NCBI GenBank assembly: GCA_023512435.1
Contig: JAILZP010000001.1
Span: forward strand, 124,001 to 188,000
DNA from: Peptococcaceae bacterium
Lineage (GTDB): Bacteria > Bacillota > Desulfotomaculia > Desulfotomaculales > Desulfocucumaceae
Reading direction: 5' to 3'
DNA: 64,000 bases
The notes under the pieces are model-generated. The model worked only from the letters and a program-made list of their open reading frames with translations, did not search any database and was not told the DNA's origin. Shown here piece after piece: positions 44,155-51,919 of this stretch (position 1 is the first letter of the stretch; each line of letters begins with the position of its first letter). Made by a program: the position numbers and the translations under genes.

Positions 44155-44295
44155 CCGCTGTTCTACCCCCTTTTGTTCCGGGATTTACTTATTCTTATTT
44201 TTTCTTTCATTTGAATAGACCATTTTGGGGCGGAAAGTCGCAAAATGCATGCCGCCATCATAATGTAGAATAAAAAATTCAGGAGGAGTGGAATT

Positions 44296-44529
44296 TTGGA
44301 GAAAATACCCATTGACCTCAGCACCCTGCCGGAACCCTTGAAGAGCATGGTCCAAAACATCGACCCCCAGGTGATTGAAAAGTACCTTTCCATGTACGAC
44401 CCGGCAACCCTGTCGGTGATGTTGAATTCGATGCTTTCAATGTTTCAGCACGCGCTCTCGCCGGATCAGCACAAGGCAATAAAAGAAATGATAGAAAATT
44501 TTTTAAAAACGATGCCCCAGAATAAATAA
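44296..44529 (+). CDS. Small helical hypothetical protein
   Basis: 77 aa, starting TTG with AGGAGG upstream. It is made of short amphipathic helices (EPLKSMVQNIDPQVIEKYLS, TLSVMLNSMLSMFQHAL, HKAIKEMIENFLKTM), Met-rich and without cysteines. No family recognised. It lies on the opposite strand between the two coiled-coil paralogues and ends at a bidirectional terminator. Confidence 0.65.
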   Translation: MEKIPIDLSTLPEPLKSMVQNIDPQVIEKYLSMYDPATLSVMLNSMLSMFQHALSPDQHKAIKEMIENFLKTMPQNK

Positions 44530-44598
44530 CCTGAGACTGAACAAAAGCCGCTCTTGCGGCCGGCGGAACTTTAGAATTCTGCTGAAGAAAACAAAAAA

Positions 44599-44624
44599 AG
44601 GGCTGCAATCTAAGTTGCGGCCCT
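44599..44624. terminator. Bidirectional terminator
   Basis: AGGGCTGCAA / TTGCGGCCCT (one G-T pair, 6-base loop) has A-runs on its left and T-rich sequence on its right. It can end both the plus-strand small gene at 44529 and the minus-strand gene whose stop is at 44628. Confidence 0.8.
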
Positions 44625-44627
44625 CTT

Positions 44628-45263
44628 TTATTCCTTTTCCCGGGACGGCTGGCCCTGCACTGGAATCGCCTTCACCACCGGCACGGCATCCGGTTCATTT
44701 TTTTTCTGATCTTGACCTTCCACCACCTCCGGGTTTTTGCCGGACACGGGCGATACCGGTTCCTGGGGTTTGGTGATCAAGGAGTTCAAAAGGGTGTTTA
44801 TGGGCTTCAGCAACGCCGACAGGTCGGCAACCTTGGATTCCCCGGGCGTTGATGAACTCCGGGCGGCGGCGGGCTTATTTTTCAGGGCCATCCTTACCGC
44901 CTCCATCATTGCCTGCAGGCTGCCGGCCACGATCTCTATGACCTGGCCGGTGGTCCTGGCCCCGCTTAAAATCTTGTTTATAGCATCTGTTATACTTCGG
45001 GTCTCGAAAGAGCCCCTGTAAGACCCCGACGCCTTCTCGAGCCTGTCGTAAATCACGGCTGCCCTTCTGGCCATGCTTTTTTCGCGCCTTTTTTGGTATT
45101 CCAGCTGCCGGACGGCCTCTATAAGCCTGTTCATTGCCTCCAGGGAGCGCCGGGTTTCTTCCAGTTGATCCCTTTTTTGCCGGTTAATCTTTTCAATTTT
45201 TTGCTCCAATCCCTCCAGCAGATCCTCAACCCGCCCGTTGGCCTCGTGTTTCACATTGCCCAC
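44628..45263 (-). CDS. Coiled-coil hypothetical protein B (paralogue of 43510-44154)
   Basis: 211 aa. The N-terminal ~85 residues are a dense Lys/Arg/Glu/Gln coiled coil (LLEGLEQKIEKINRQKRDQL). The core ITDAINKILSGARTTGQVIE, VAGSLQAMMEAVRMALKN and ADLSALLKPINTLLNSLI follows the same pattern as protein A. The tail is rich in Pro, Val and charged residues. No function can be assigned. A small cysteine-ended membrane protein gene lies just upstream. Confidence 0.7.
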   Translation of the reverse strand: MGNVKHEANGRVEDLLEGLEQKIEKINRQKRDQLEETRRSLEAMNRLIEAVRQLEYQKRREKSMARRAAVIYDRLEKASGSYRGSFETRSITDAINKILSGARTTGQVIEIVAGSLQAMMEAVRMALKNKPAAARSSSTPGESKVADLSALLKPINTLLNSLITKPQEPVSPVSGKNPEVVEGQDQKKNEPDAVPVVKAIPVQGQPSREKE

Positions 45264-45302
45264 TTCCTTTTATTTTTTTCCTTTGCGGGCAAAAAGGTGT
45301 TT

Positions 45303-45333
45303 AAAGGGCTACACACAAAAAGTGTAGCCCTTT
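45303..45333. terminator. Terminator below the small membrane protein gene
   Basis: Perfect 12-bp stem AAAGGGCTACAC / GTGTAGCCCTTT with a 7-base loop, directly after the 59-aa gene on the minus strand. Only three T are in the stem end and a CTTTTTG follows ~8 bases later. Confidence 0.7.
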
Positions 45334-45344
45334 CGCCTGAAATT

Positions 45345-45524
45345 TTAGCAAGAGGAGCAGCAGGTGAGCGCAAGCCCGATGAAGATGATGGCGCCTGCCA
45401 CGCATGGGGATACCAGGCCACAGAGCAACAGGGCTACAGCTACCAGGAAAAGAATAATGGAAATCAAAAAGTTGAATTTTCCGTGGGAAATTTGGTCCTT
45501 GAATGCAGACAAGACGTCGCTCAC
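45345..45524 (-). CDS. Small membrane protein with cysteine-rich end
   Basis: 59 codons from GTG 45524, with AAAGGAGG 9 bases upstream and a hairpin right after the stop, so it has the marks of a real gene despite its size. The first 17 residues are polar (MSDVLSAFKDQISHGK). They are followed by two hydrophobic stretches (FLISIILFLVAVALLLCGLV and AGAIIFIGLALT) and the ending CCSSC. I recognise no family. It lies in the same orientation as the coiled-coil protein B gene. Confidence 0.7.
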   Translation of the reverse strand: MSDVLSAFKDQISHGKFNFLISIILFLVAVALLLCGLVSPCVAGAIIFIGLALTCCSSC

Positions 45525-45737
45525 AGTGAATTGCCTCCTTTCAAAGATTTTTTTAAACGGTTTGGTAACGTTCTATTTTAAAATATGAAGGCATGACAAA
45601 AGTTGTTACAGGTGAATTTGATCCTTGATTAAAACCTGCTTTTGTGGCAAAGTATGATATACAATAAGGATGCAATCGACACTCCGGAGACTAATTGTCA
45701 AATTAAGGAAGGCATCGATAGGCAATTGAGGTTATTT

Positions 45738-46577
45738 ATGGATACGATACCAGGAAAGCTTTTCAGCAAGGCTGAAGTGGAAACAGCCTGCGCCCTGATT
45801 GAAAGAACCTTCGGCGCGGATTATTTCAGGCGCGGGCTGGAAATGATCAAGGACGGCGGTCCTTCCGGGGCCGCAATGGGCAGGCGGAGCGATGACGGAC
45901 GCGTTTCCCGTTTGTTCCTGGCCTGGCACGGATCCCGGGAGGAACTGGCCTACGCCGATCTTCAGGGTTATTTCGCACCGGGCTTGCAGTCCGCCATAAC
46001 CGGGGTACTGGGCAAAAGCCTGGAGGCTTTGGGCGATGCGCCGGGGGCCGGGACGGCTGCCCGGGGACTTCTGGACAACAATTCCTTTGAACAAACTTTT
46101 TTTCTCCTGTGGGTCGCTGCCGGCTTCAAGGCGGTTTGGGGCGATATCCGGTTCCCCGGCAGACCCGGCGAATGTTTTTTTACCGGCCCCCGGTACGCAG
46201 CCGTCTGTCTCCGGACCATGGGCACACATCCCCGGCGGCAGCCTGACCCCCCGCCGCTTTGTTCATCCATTGCGGGTCAATTGCAGGAAATCCGGCGCCT
46301 TCTGGCCGGAAGGGCGGCCGAAGGCCGCAGTCTCCTTTTTTACGTGGACCTTTCCGGCTCCTTGACCTCCCTGGAAGAGGCGGGAAAAATACTGGAAAAT
46401 ATACCGGGGGTCTTCTCCGCTCCCGGGGAACAGGAAACGGCCGCCGTGGTCCTGTGCAAAACCATGTTCTCCCCCGGAACGGGGGGGGTGCGCTGGAAAA
46501 CCGTCTGCTTCCCCGTTTTCAACCAAAAAAATCCCGGCCTCCTGGAGGCGGGAGGCGCCGGGATTTACCTTCCGTGA
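45738..46577 (+). CDS. Hypothetical protein, 279 aa
   Basis: Not recognised. I prefer ATG 45738 (GAGG 6 bases upstream); an ATG at 45654 in the same frame would add 28 residues but has no ribosome site. The protein looks soluble and mixed alpha/beta, with AEVETACALIERTFGADYFR, SRLFLAWHGSREELAYADLQ and LLFYVDLSGSLTSLEEAGKI. A 'metal-dependent' or phage origin is not supported. It converges with the 91-codon gene at 46605. Confidence 0.6.
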   Translation: MDTIPGKLFSKAEVETACALIERTFGADYFRRGLEMIKDGGPSGAAMGRRSDDGRVSRLFLAWHGSREELAYADLQGYFAPGLQSAITGVLGKSLEALGDAPGAGTAARGLLDNNSFEQTFFLLWVAAGFKAVWGDIRFPGRPGECFFTGPRYAAVCLRTMGTHPRRQPDPPPLCSSIAGQLQEIRRLLAGRAAEGRSLLFYVDLSGSLTSLEEAGKILENIPGVFSAPGEQETAAVVLCKTMFSPGTGGVRWKTVCFPVFNQKNPGLLEAGGAGIYLP

Positions 46578-46604
46578 GCCTTTCTACACAGGTGCGGACG
46601 CGAT

Positions 46605-46865
46605 TCAAAGCCCTTCCGGGGAATCATCATCTCCGCCGCACCGGCAGGAGTGTTCGGTTATCACCTGCCTTAGGGCCAGCGCCGCCTTTTCGCCCAGGTT
46701 GCCGGGGCCCGGATAAATCATTTTCAGGGCCGTGGCCAGTCCGTATACCTGTCCGTGCAGGTACGCCCTGTAGTCCGACAGATCCTTCTTGCCTCCGGCG
46801 TTCTCAAGATCGGCCAGGGCCGCCTTAAGAATTTTCAGCAGTTCCTCTCCTCTTTCCGGATTCAT
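46605..46865 (-). CDS. Hypothetical protein, 86 aa
   Basis: From ATG 46865 (GAAGGG 6 bases upstream), just above the MeaB stop region on the same strand. Mostly helical (ELLKILKAALADLENAG; LHGQVYGLATALKMIYPG), ending with a Cys-containing acidic tail (HSCRCGGDDD). Family unknown. It lies 30 bases downstream of meaB and may be co-transcribed. Confidence 0.6.
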   Translation of the reverse strand: MNPERGEELLKILKAALADLENAGGKKDLSDYRAYLHGQVYGLATALKMIYPGPGNLGEKAALALRQVITEHSCRCGGDDDSPEGL

Positions 46866-46894
46866 CTTTTTCCCTTCCACTGAACTCCACCGCT

Positions 46895-47881
46895 TTACTT
46901 TTTTCCGGCCAGCCCCGAATTCTCAATGACATACCTCAATATGGCGTCGGCGGCTGTATACGGGTCGGTCTTCCTGCCCGTCACCCGGTTTAATATGTCG
47001 TTCACGAAGCCCTGATAGTTTAACTGGCTGTTTACCAATTTACGCCATCTAAAATCCACTATTTCAAGGGTTTCTTTCCTGGCCCGGTCCTCCCGGTAGC
47101 TTTCCAGCAGCCCGCTGTCAACGAGGTACGACCTGTGTTTTTCCACCGACTCCATCAAACCGTCCATGCCCAGGTCGTTCAGGGTTGACACCTGCACCAC
47201 CGGGGGCCGCCACTCCGGGGTTCCACCCTGGAGATCCAGCATCTGCGATATCTCCGAGGCCACCTTGTCGGCCCCGGGCAGGTCGCACTTGTTGACCACA
47301 AAAATGTCGGCTATTTCCATGATCCCCGCCTTAATGGTCTGAATAGAATCTCCGGCGCCTGGTGTCAGAACCACCAGGGTGGTATCGGCCACGTGCATGA
47401 TGTCGAGTTCTGCCTGGCCCACGCCCACGGTCTCCACGATTACCCAGCTGTAACCGTAGGCGTCCAGCACCTTAACCACCTCTTTGGTGGTTCTGGCCAA
47501 TCCTCCGAGACTTCCTCTGGTCCCCATGCTGCGGATGTACACTCCACGGTCCACGGCGTGTTCCTGCATCCTGATGCGGTCGCCCAGCAACGCGCCCCCG
47601 GAGAACGGGCTGGTGGGATCCACGGCGATAATCCCTACTGTCTCACCTTTTTTTCTCAAGCACGAGGTCATCCGGTCAACCAGGGAACTCTTTCCAGCCC
47701 CGGGAGATCCGGTGACTCCCACCACATAGGCCTTGCCGGTCATGCCGAATATATTTTTCAACAACTCGTCCTTACCGGGATCCTCATTCTCTATTTTTGA
47801 GATGATCCTCGCCAGGGCCCTGATATTTCCCTTCTTAAAGTTTCCAATCAGTTCATTCACACTGTCAAGCAGGTTCAACAC
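46895..47881 (-). CDS. meaB: MeaB/ArgK-type GTPase, B12-mutase chaperone
   Basis: G3E-family GTPase that loads and protects adenosylcobalamin on acyl-CoA mutases. 328 aa with Walker A VTGSPGAGKSSLVD (residues ~56-69), AVDPTSPFSGGALLGDRIRM, the switch region SMGTRGSLGGLARTT, ETVGVGQAELD, and the base-recognition NKCD. No mutase lies beside it; the only mutase in the window is icmAB, 19 kb away, so that is its likely client. Confidence 0.92.
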   Translation of the reverse strand: MLNLLDSVNELIGNFKKGNIRALARIISKIENEDPGKDELLKNIFGMTGKAYVVGVTGSPGAGKSSLVDRMTSCLRKKGETVGIIAVDPTSPFSGGALLGDRIRMQEHAVDRGVYIRSMGTRGSLGGLARTTKEVVKVLDAYGYSWVIVETVGVGQAELDIMHVADTTLVVLTPGAGDSIQTIKAGIMEIADIFVVNKCDLPGADKVASEISQMLDLQGGTPEWRPPVVQVSTLNDLGMDGLMESVEKHRSYLVDSGLLESYREDRARKETLEIVDFRWRKLVNSQLNYQGFVNDILNRVTGRKTDPYTAADAILRYVIENSGLAGKK

Positions 47882-47984
47882 TTCCTTTGCCCGTTAAATT
47901 TAACCGGTGCGTCACTGATATTTTCGTTGTCTCCGGAAACTTTTCCTTCAATGATCTTAAATTTACCCTATTTCAAATGTTCTT

Positions 47985-48173
47985 TTAATTTGGCAAATTT
48001 GAAGGGGGATCAGTTGTATTGACTGGTCTAACGGTTTTTACACCGGTTTTAATGGTTAAATGATCCAAAAATTTCTCCCAGTTTCCCTCTAATGCCTCTA
48101 AAATACCGATTTGCTGTTCATATCCCCACTTACTCAAAAAATACAACCACTTGCGGATTAAAGCTTTTTTCAT
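47985..48173 (-). CDS. Possible small hypothetical protein
   Basis: 62-codon frame with ATG start but only a weak ribosome site. N-terminus is basic and aromatic (RKWLYFLSKWGYEQQIG), followed by LEALEGNWEKFLDHL. Base composition is much more AT-rich than its neighbours, so it may be a relic or a recently acquired piece. No family recognised. Confidence 0.35.
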   Translation of the reverse strand: MKKALIRKWLYFLSKWGYEQQIGILEALEGNWEKFLDHLTIKTGVKTVRPVNTTDPPSNLPN

Positions 48174-48187
48174 TCCGATCCCGTCTA

Positions 48188-48269
48188 TATAATATGCTTA
48201 ACAGGCTGACAACAACCTAATCTCCTCTCCCTTTCTCCGCTGTATCTGAAGGATACAGCCGTTTTTTTT
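48188..48269 (+). ncRNA. Candidate small RNA with CU-rich segment
   Basis: A perfect TATAAT (48188-48193) is followed after ~47 bases by an intrinsic terminator pointing the same way: GCTGTATC / GATACAGC, 5-base loop, then eight T (48262-48269). No plus-strand gene lies above it, so the unit would be a ~70-base RNA starting near 48200. It contains CTCCTCTCCCTTTCTCC, complementary to Shine-Dalgarno sequences, as in several Firmicute regulatory RNAs. The -35 region is poor, which lowers confidence. Confidence 0.45.
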
Positions 48270-48308
48270 CCTTGGGGCAATAGTCAAAAGCGGTGCCATC
48301 GGACAATG

Positions 48309-48337
48309 GGAATTCGGGGCCGGGGGCCCCGAATTCC
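48309..48337 (-). terminator. GC hairpin after trxB
   Basis: Perfect 13-bp stem GGAATTCGGGGCC / GGCCCCGAATTCC with a 3-base loop, 4 bases past the trxB stop on the minus strand. No T-run follows; one of several such hairpins in this window. Confidence 0.5.
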
Positions 48338-48340
48338 GTC

Positions 48341-49258
48341 TCATAAGCTTTCCAGGTACTTCTCGGCCGATGCGGCCGCTATGGCGCCGTCGGCCACCGC
48401 CGTCACCACCTGGCGCAGCAGCTTTTTCCTGACGTCCCCGGCCGCGAACAATCCGGCCGTCCTGGTCCGCATTTCCTCATCGGTGATAATATAGCCCTTT
48501 TCGTCGAGGTCCGCCAGCCCCCTGACCAGTTCGGTGCTCGGGCTGTGCCCCACGTAAATGAACACCCCGTCCACGGCCAGGTCGGTAACCCGGTCCGTCC
48601 GGATATCCTTCAGGGAGATGCCTTCCACCGCCTCCTCCCCTTTTATTTCCACCGGGACGCTGTGCAGGACAAATTCAATCTTGTCGTTCTGCCTGGCCTT
48701 CTGCTGCAAGTACCTGGCCGCCCGCAGGTCGCCCCGGCGGTGAACTATGGTCACCTTTTCAGCGAATTTGGTCAAAAAGATGGCCTCTTCCACCGCCGCA
48801 TCGCCGCCGCCGACCACGGCCACCCTCTTGCCCCTGAAAAAAGCCCCGTCACAGGTGGCGCAGTACGACACTCCCCGGCCGTGGAACTCTTTCTCGCCCT
48901 TGATCTCAAGGAATCTCGGCTTTGCCCCGGTGGCTGCTATCACTGCCCCGGTTTTAAATTCACCGTCCTCGGTTTTCAGGTAGAAATAACCATCCTTTCT
49001 GGTTATTTCCTCCACCCCGGCATAAACCAATTCCAGTCCGAACCGCCTGGCCTGGGCCTCCATGTTCTGGGCAAGCTCCGGCCCGCCGATGCCGCTGGAA
49101 AAACCGGGGTAATTTTCGATTATCTCCGTGCTGGCGGCAAGTCCGCCGGGCATCCCCCGTTCAAAAAGGACAGTCTTCAGAGCCGCCCTGGCGGCGTATA
49201 TGCCGGCCGCCAGCCCGGCGGGCCCTCCGCCGATAATGGCCAAATCCCTGATCAGCAT
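48341..49258 (-). CDS. trxB: Thioredoxin-disulfide reductase
   Basis: FAD/NADPH flavoenzyme reducing thioredoxin. From ATG 49258 (GGGGGG upstream) it is 305 aa. The FAD motif is IIGGGPAGLAAGIYAARAAL, the redox-active pair is in YCATCDGAFF, and the NADPH motif is VVGGGDAAVEEA. The C-terminal GLFAAGDVRKKLLRQVVTA is the usual second FAD contact. Monocistronic between the small-RNA region and the second liv operon; no thioredoxin gene is adjacent. Confidence 0.95.
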   Translation of the reverse strand: MLIRDLAIIGGGPAGLAAGIYAARAALKTVLFERGMPGGLAASTEIIENYPGFSSGIGGPELAQNMEAQARRFGLELVYAGVEEITRKDGYFYLKTEDGEFKTGAVIAATGAKPRFLEIKGEKEFHGRGVSYCATCDGAFFRGKRVAVVGGGDAAVEEAIFLTKFAEKVTIVHRRGDLRAARYLQQKARQNDKIEFVLHSVPVEIKGEEAVEGISLKDIRTDRVTDLAVDGVFIYVGHSPSTELVRGLADLDEKGYIITDEEMRTRTAGLFAAGDVRKKLLRQVVTAVADGAIAAASAEKYLESL

Positions 49259-49409
49259 TCGGTTCCCCCCGCAATTCGATTTTAGCATAGTATTCACCGG
49301 AATATATTAGCGCAATTTTTTCAGCCAAGTCAAGTCACGGGAATTAAACCGGCGGCGGGAGGGGCCGGCTGCAAAAAACAGCCGCCTAAACGGCGGCCGT
49401 CAGCATATT

Positions 49410-50132
49410 TCAGGACGCACACTCCTCGGTTTCACCCAGGTAAGCGCTGCGCACCCTGGGGTCGGACTGGACTTCGGCGGCATCGCCGCTGAAAACGATC
49501 CGGCCGGTTTCCAAAACATAGGCCCTGCTGGCCACCTGCAGCGCCATGAAGGCGTTTTGCTCCACCAGCAGCACCGTCGTTCCTTGCTGGTTTATCTTCT
49601 TTATTATATTGAATATTTCCTCCACCAGAACCGGGGAAAGCCCCATGGAGGGCTCGTCCAGGATGATCAGGGCCGGCTTGCTCATCAGGCCTCGTCCGAT
49701 GGCCAGCATCTGCTGCTCGCCGCCGGACAGGGTTCCGGCCATTTGCCGGGACCTTTCCCTGAGCCGGGGGAACCTCTCCATAACCTCTTCCAGGCTGTTT
49801 TTTATTTCATTTTTATCTTTCCTGGTGTATGCCCCCATGAGCAGGTTCTCCATCACTGTGAGGTTGGGAAAGACCTGTCTTCCTTCCGGCACGTGGGATA
49901 TTCCCATCTCAACTATTTTATTTGCGGCCACGGTGTTGATCCGCTGGCCCCGGAAGGTGATCTCGCCGCTCCTGGCCCGCACGATGCCCGAGATGCACCT
50001 TAAGGTGGTGGACTTGCCGGCGCCGTTGGCGCCGATAAGGGTTACGATTTCGCCCTCGTTGACGTTGAACGAAATCCCCTGCAGGGCGTGGATGGAACCG
50101 TAAAATACGTTCAGATCGCAGACTTCAAGCAT
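49410..50132 (-). CDS. livF: Branched-chain amino acid ABC transporter, ATP-binding protein LivF (copy 2)
   Basis: 240 aa from the ATG at 50132, which overlaps the livG stop as TAATG. Walker A (GANGAGKST), LSGGEQQML and LIILDEPSMGLSPVLVEEIF are present. It is clearly homologous to the first-copy LivF but diverged, so the two operons are old paralogues rather than a recent duplication. Last gene of the second liv operon. Confidence 0.95.
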   Translation of the reverse strand: MLEVCDLNVFYGSIHALQGISFNVNEGEIVTLIGANGAGKSTTLRCISGIVRARSGEITFRGQRINTVAANKIVEMGISHVPEGRQVFPNLTVMENLLMGAYTRKDKNEIKNSLEEVMERFPRLRERSRQMAGTLSGGEQQMLAIGRGLMSKPALIILDEPSMGLSPVLVEEIFNIIKKINQQGTTVLLVEQNAFMALQVASRAYVLETGRIVFSGDAAEVQSDPRVRSAYLGETEECAS

Positions 50133-50905
50133 TAAGCCACCGTCGCCCCCTTCCCCAGATAGGCCTCCAGCACCACCGGGTTGCACCGCACTTCGGCCGG
50201 CAGTCCGGTGGCGATAATCTGGCCGAAGTCCATGACCACCAATCTTTCGCACAGCCTCATGACCATGCCCATCTGGTGCTCGATTAAAAGCACGGTGAGG
50301 TCGAACTTTTCCTTGACGAATTTAATGAGATCCACCATCCTGACCACCTCGGCGGGGTTCATTCCGGCGGCGGGCTCGTCCAGAAGGAGAAGCCTCGGCT
50401 TCCCGGCCAGGGCCCGGGCGATCTCAAGCCTTCTCTGTGCCCCGTACGGAAGGTTTGCGGCCAGGTCATAGGCCCTTTCCTTAAGACCGAGGGCTTCCAG
50501 CAGTTCCATGGCTTCTTCGGTGATTTGTCTTTCTTTTTTGAGGAACCGGGGCGTTCTGAAAACGGCGTCAAAAAGCCCGTAGCCGGACCGGGGATGATAT
50601 ACGGCCCTTACATTGTCCAAAACTGTGTTGCCCTTGAACAGCCTGATGTTCTGAAAGGTCCTGGCGATGCCCCGCTGGCACACCAGGTAAGGGGAAAGCC
50701 CGGTTATATCCTGGTCCAGGAAGGTTATCTTGCCGGCCGTGGGCTTGTAAATCCCGGTAATCATGTTGAACACCGTGGTCTTCCCGGCCCCGTTGGGGCC
50801 GATGAGGCCGACAATTTCTCCCTTTTCCAGGGTCATGCCGAAGTTGCTGACCGCCTTCAGGCCGCCGAAAGTTTTATCAATGTCTTCAAGCACCAGTACC
50901 GGCAT
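50132..50905 (-). CDS. livG: Branched-chain amino acid ABC transporter, ATP-binding protein LivG (copy 2)
   Basis: 257 aa from ATG 50905, which overlaps the end of livM by 20 bases. Walker A GPNGAGKTTVFN, RTFQNIRLFKGNTVLDN and LLLLDEPAAGMNPAEVVRM are intact, as is the switch region LLIEHQMGMVM. It forms the ATPase dimer with LivF of the same operon. Confidence 0.95.
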   Translation of the reverse strand: MPVLVLEDIDKTFGGLKAVSNFGMTLEKGEIVGLIGPNGAGKTTVFNMITGIYKPTAGKITFLDQDITGLSPYLVCQRGIARTFQNIRLFKGNTVLDNVRAVYHPRSGYGLFDAVFRTPRFLKKERQITEEAMELLEALGLKERAYDLAANLPYGAQRRLEIARALAGKPRLLLLDEPAAGMNPAEVVRMVDLIKFVKEKFDLTVLLIEHQMGMVMRLCERLVVMDFGQIIATGLPAEVRCNPVVLEAYLGKGATVA

Positions 50906-51905
50906 TGACACCACCCTTTCCCCCCGCCTGAGAGCCCATGGGTTTTGGCACAAGAAACCCCAGTTCCTTGCCGCCAAAAATTCCCTGGGGCCTTAAAATA
51001 ATGGCCACGATCAGGATCAGGGCGTATATCACCCCGCGGAAGTCGATAAACGCTTCCCCGAGAACCATCCTTAGCCCCTCCAGGACAAACACCCAGGCGA
51101 TGGCGGTGACCACCGTTCCGGTCATGCTGCCCAGGCCGCCCAGCACCACCACCAGCAGGAAATCGAAGGACTTCAGAAAATCAAAGCTGCTGGGGTGCAG
51201 AAACGGGTAGCGGTGGGCGTACATTCCCCCGGCCAGTCCGGCCAGCGCGCATCCCAGCACGAAAGCGATCACCTTTATCCTGGTGGTGTTGATGCCCATG
51301 ACGTCTGCGGCTATCTCATCTTCCCTAACGGAGGTGCAGGCCCTGCCGTAGGTTGAAAACACGAAATTTCTCACCAGCACGATGACCAGCAAGGTGAACC
51401 AGAACACCCAGTCGAAGTTGGCCACCTGGGGCGTCCCGGACATGCCGGTGGCGCCTCCAAGGATGGGCAGAAATTTAGAGGAGTTGTCCATGCCCACCTT
51501 GACAATGATGCCGAAACCAAGGGTGGCGATCCCCAGGTAGTCCGACCTCAGCCTCAATATGGGCAGGCCGATGATCAAGGCCATCAGCCCGGCCACGGCC
51601 GCCCCAATCAGCAGCGACAGCAGGAACATAGGCAGCGCACCGTGCCCGACGGTTTTATCAAAAACTCCCGAAGCGTACGCCCCCAGACCGAAGAAAGCGG
51701 CGTGGCCAAGGGAGAACTGGCCGGTAAAGCCGTAGATGATGCTGAGCCCCAGGGCGCCCATGGTGGTGATCAGCGCCTGGTCAATCACCCTCTGCCAGTA
51801 TGGGTTTATAAACTCGGCGGCTTCCAGGGTCCTGATCAGGGCGTATATGATAACGGCGGCAGCCAACAGGAGGATTGTTTTCTTCGATGAATCTGCCTTG
51901 CCCAT
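50886..51905 (-). CDS. livM: Branched-chain amino acid ABC transporter permease LivM (copy 2)
   Basis: 339 aa, longer than copy 1 because of an N-terminal extension with an extra hydrophobic stretch and a basic C-terminal tail. Hallmarks are LSIIYGFTGQFSLGHAAFFG, DYLGIATLGFGIIVK, and the coupling loop TYGRACTSVREDEIAADVMG. Packed between livH and livG. Confidence 0.94.
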   Translation of the reverse strand: MGKADSSKKTILLLAAAVIIYALIRTLEAAEFINPYWQRVIDQALITTMGALGLSIIYGFTGQFSLGHAAFFGLGAYASGVFDKTVGHGALPMFLLSLLIGAAVAGLMALIIGLPILRLRSDYLGIATLGFGIIVKVGMDNSSKFLPILGGATGMSGTPQVANFDWVFWFTLLVIVLVRNFVFSTYGRACTSVREDEIAADVMGINTTRIKVIAFVLGCALAGLAGGMYAHRYPFLHPSSFDFLKSFDFLLVVVLGGLGSMTGTVVTAIAWVFVLEGLRMVLGEAFIDFRGVIYALILIVAIILRPQGIFGGKELGFLVPKPMGSQAGGKGGVNAGTGA

Positions 51906-51919
51906 TTATTCACACTCCC

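Noticed and set aside
44240-44254. A -24/-12-like element (CGGCAT-N5-TTTGCG) upstream of the 44154 coiled-coil gene
   Set aside because: Spacing fits, but the first and last consensus bases are wrong, and part of the match arises from an inverted repeat CATTTTG / CAAAATG. Kept only as a note.
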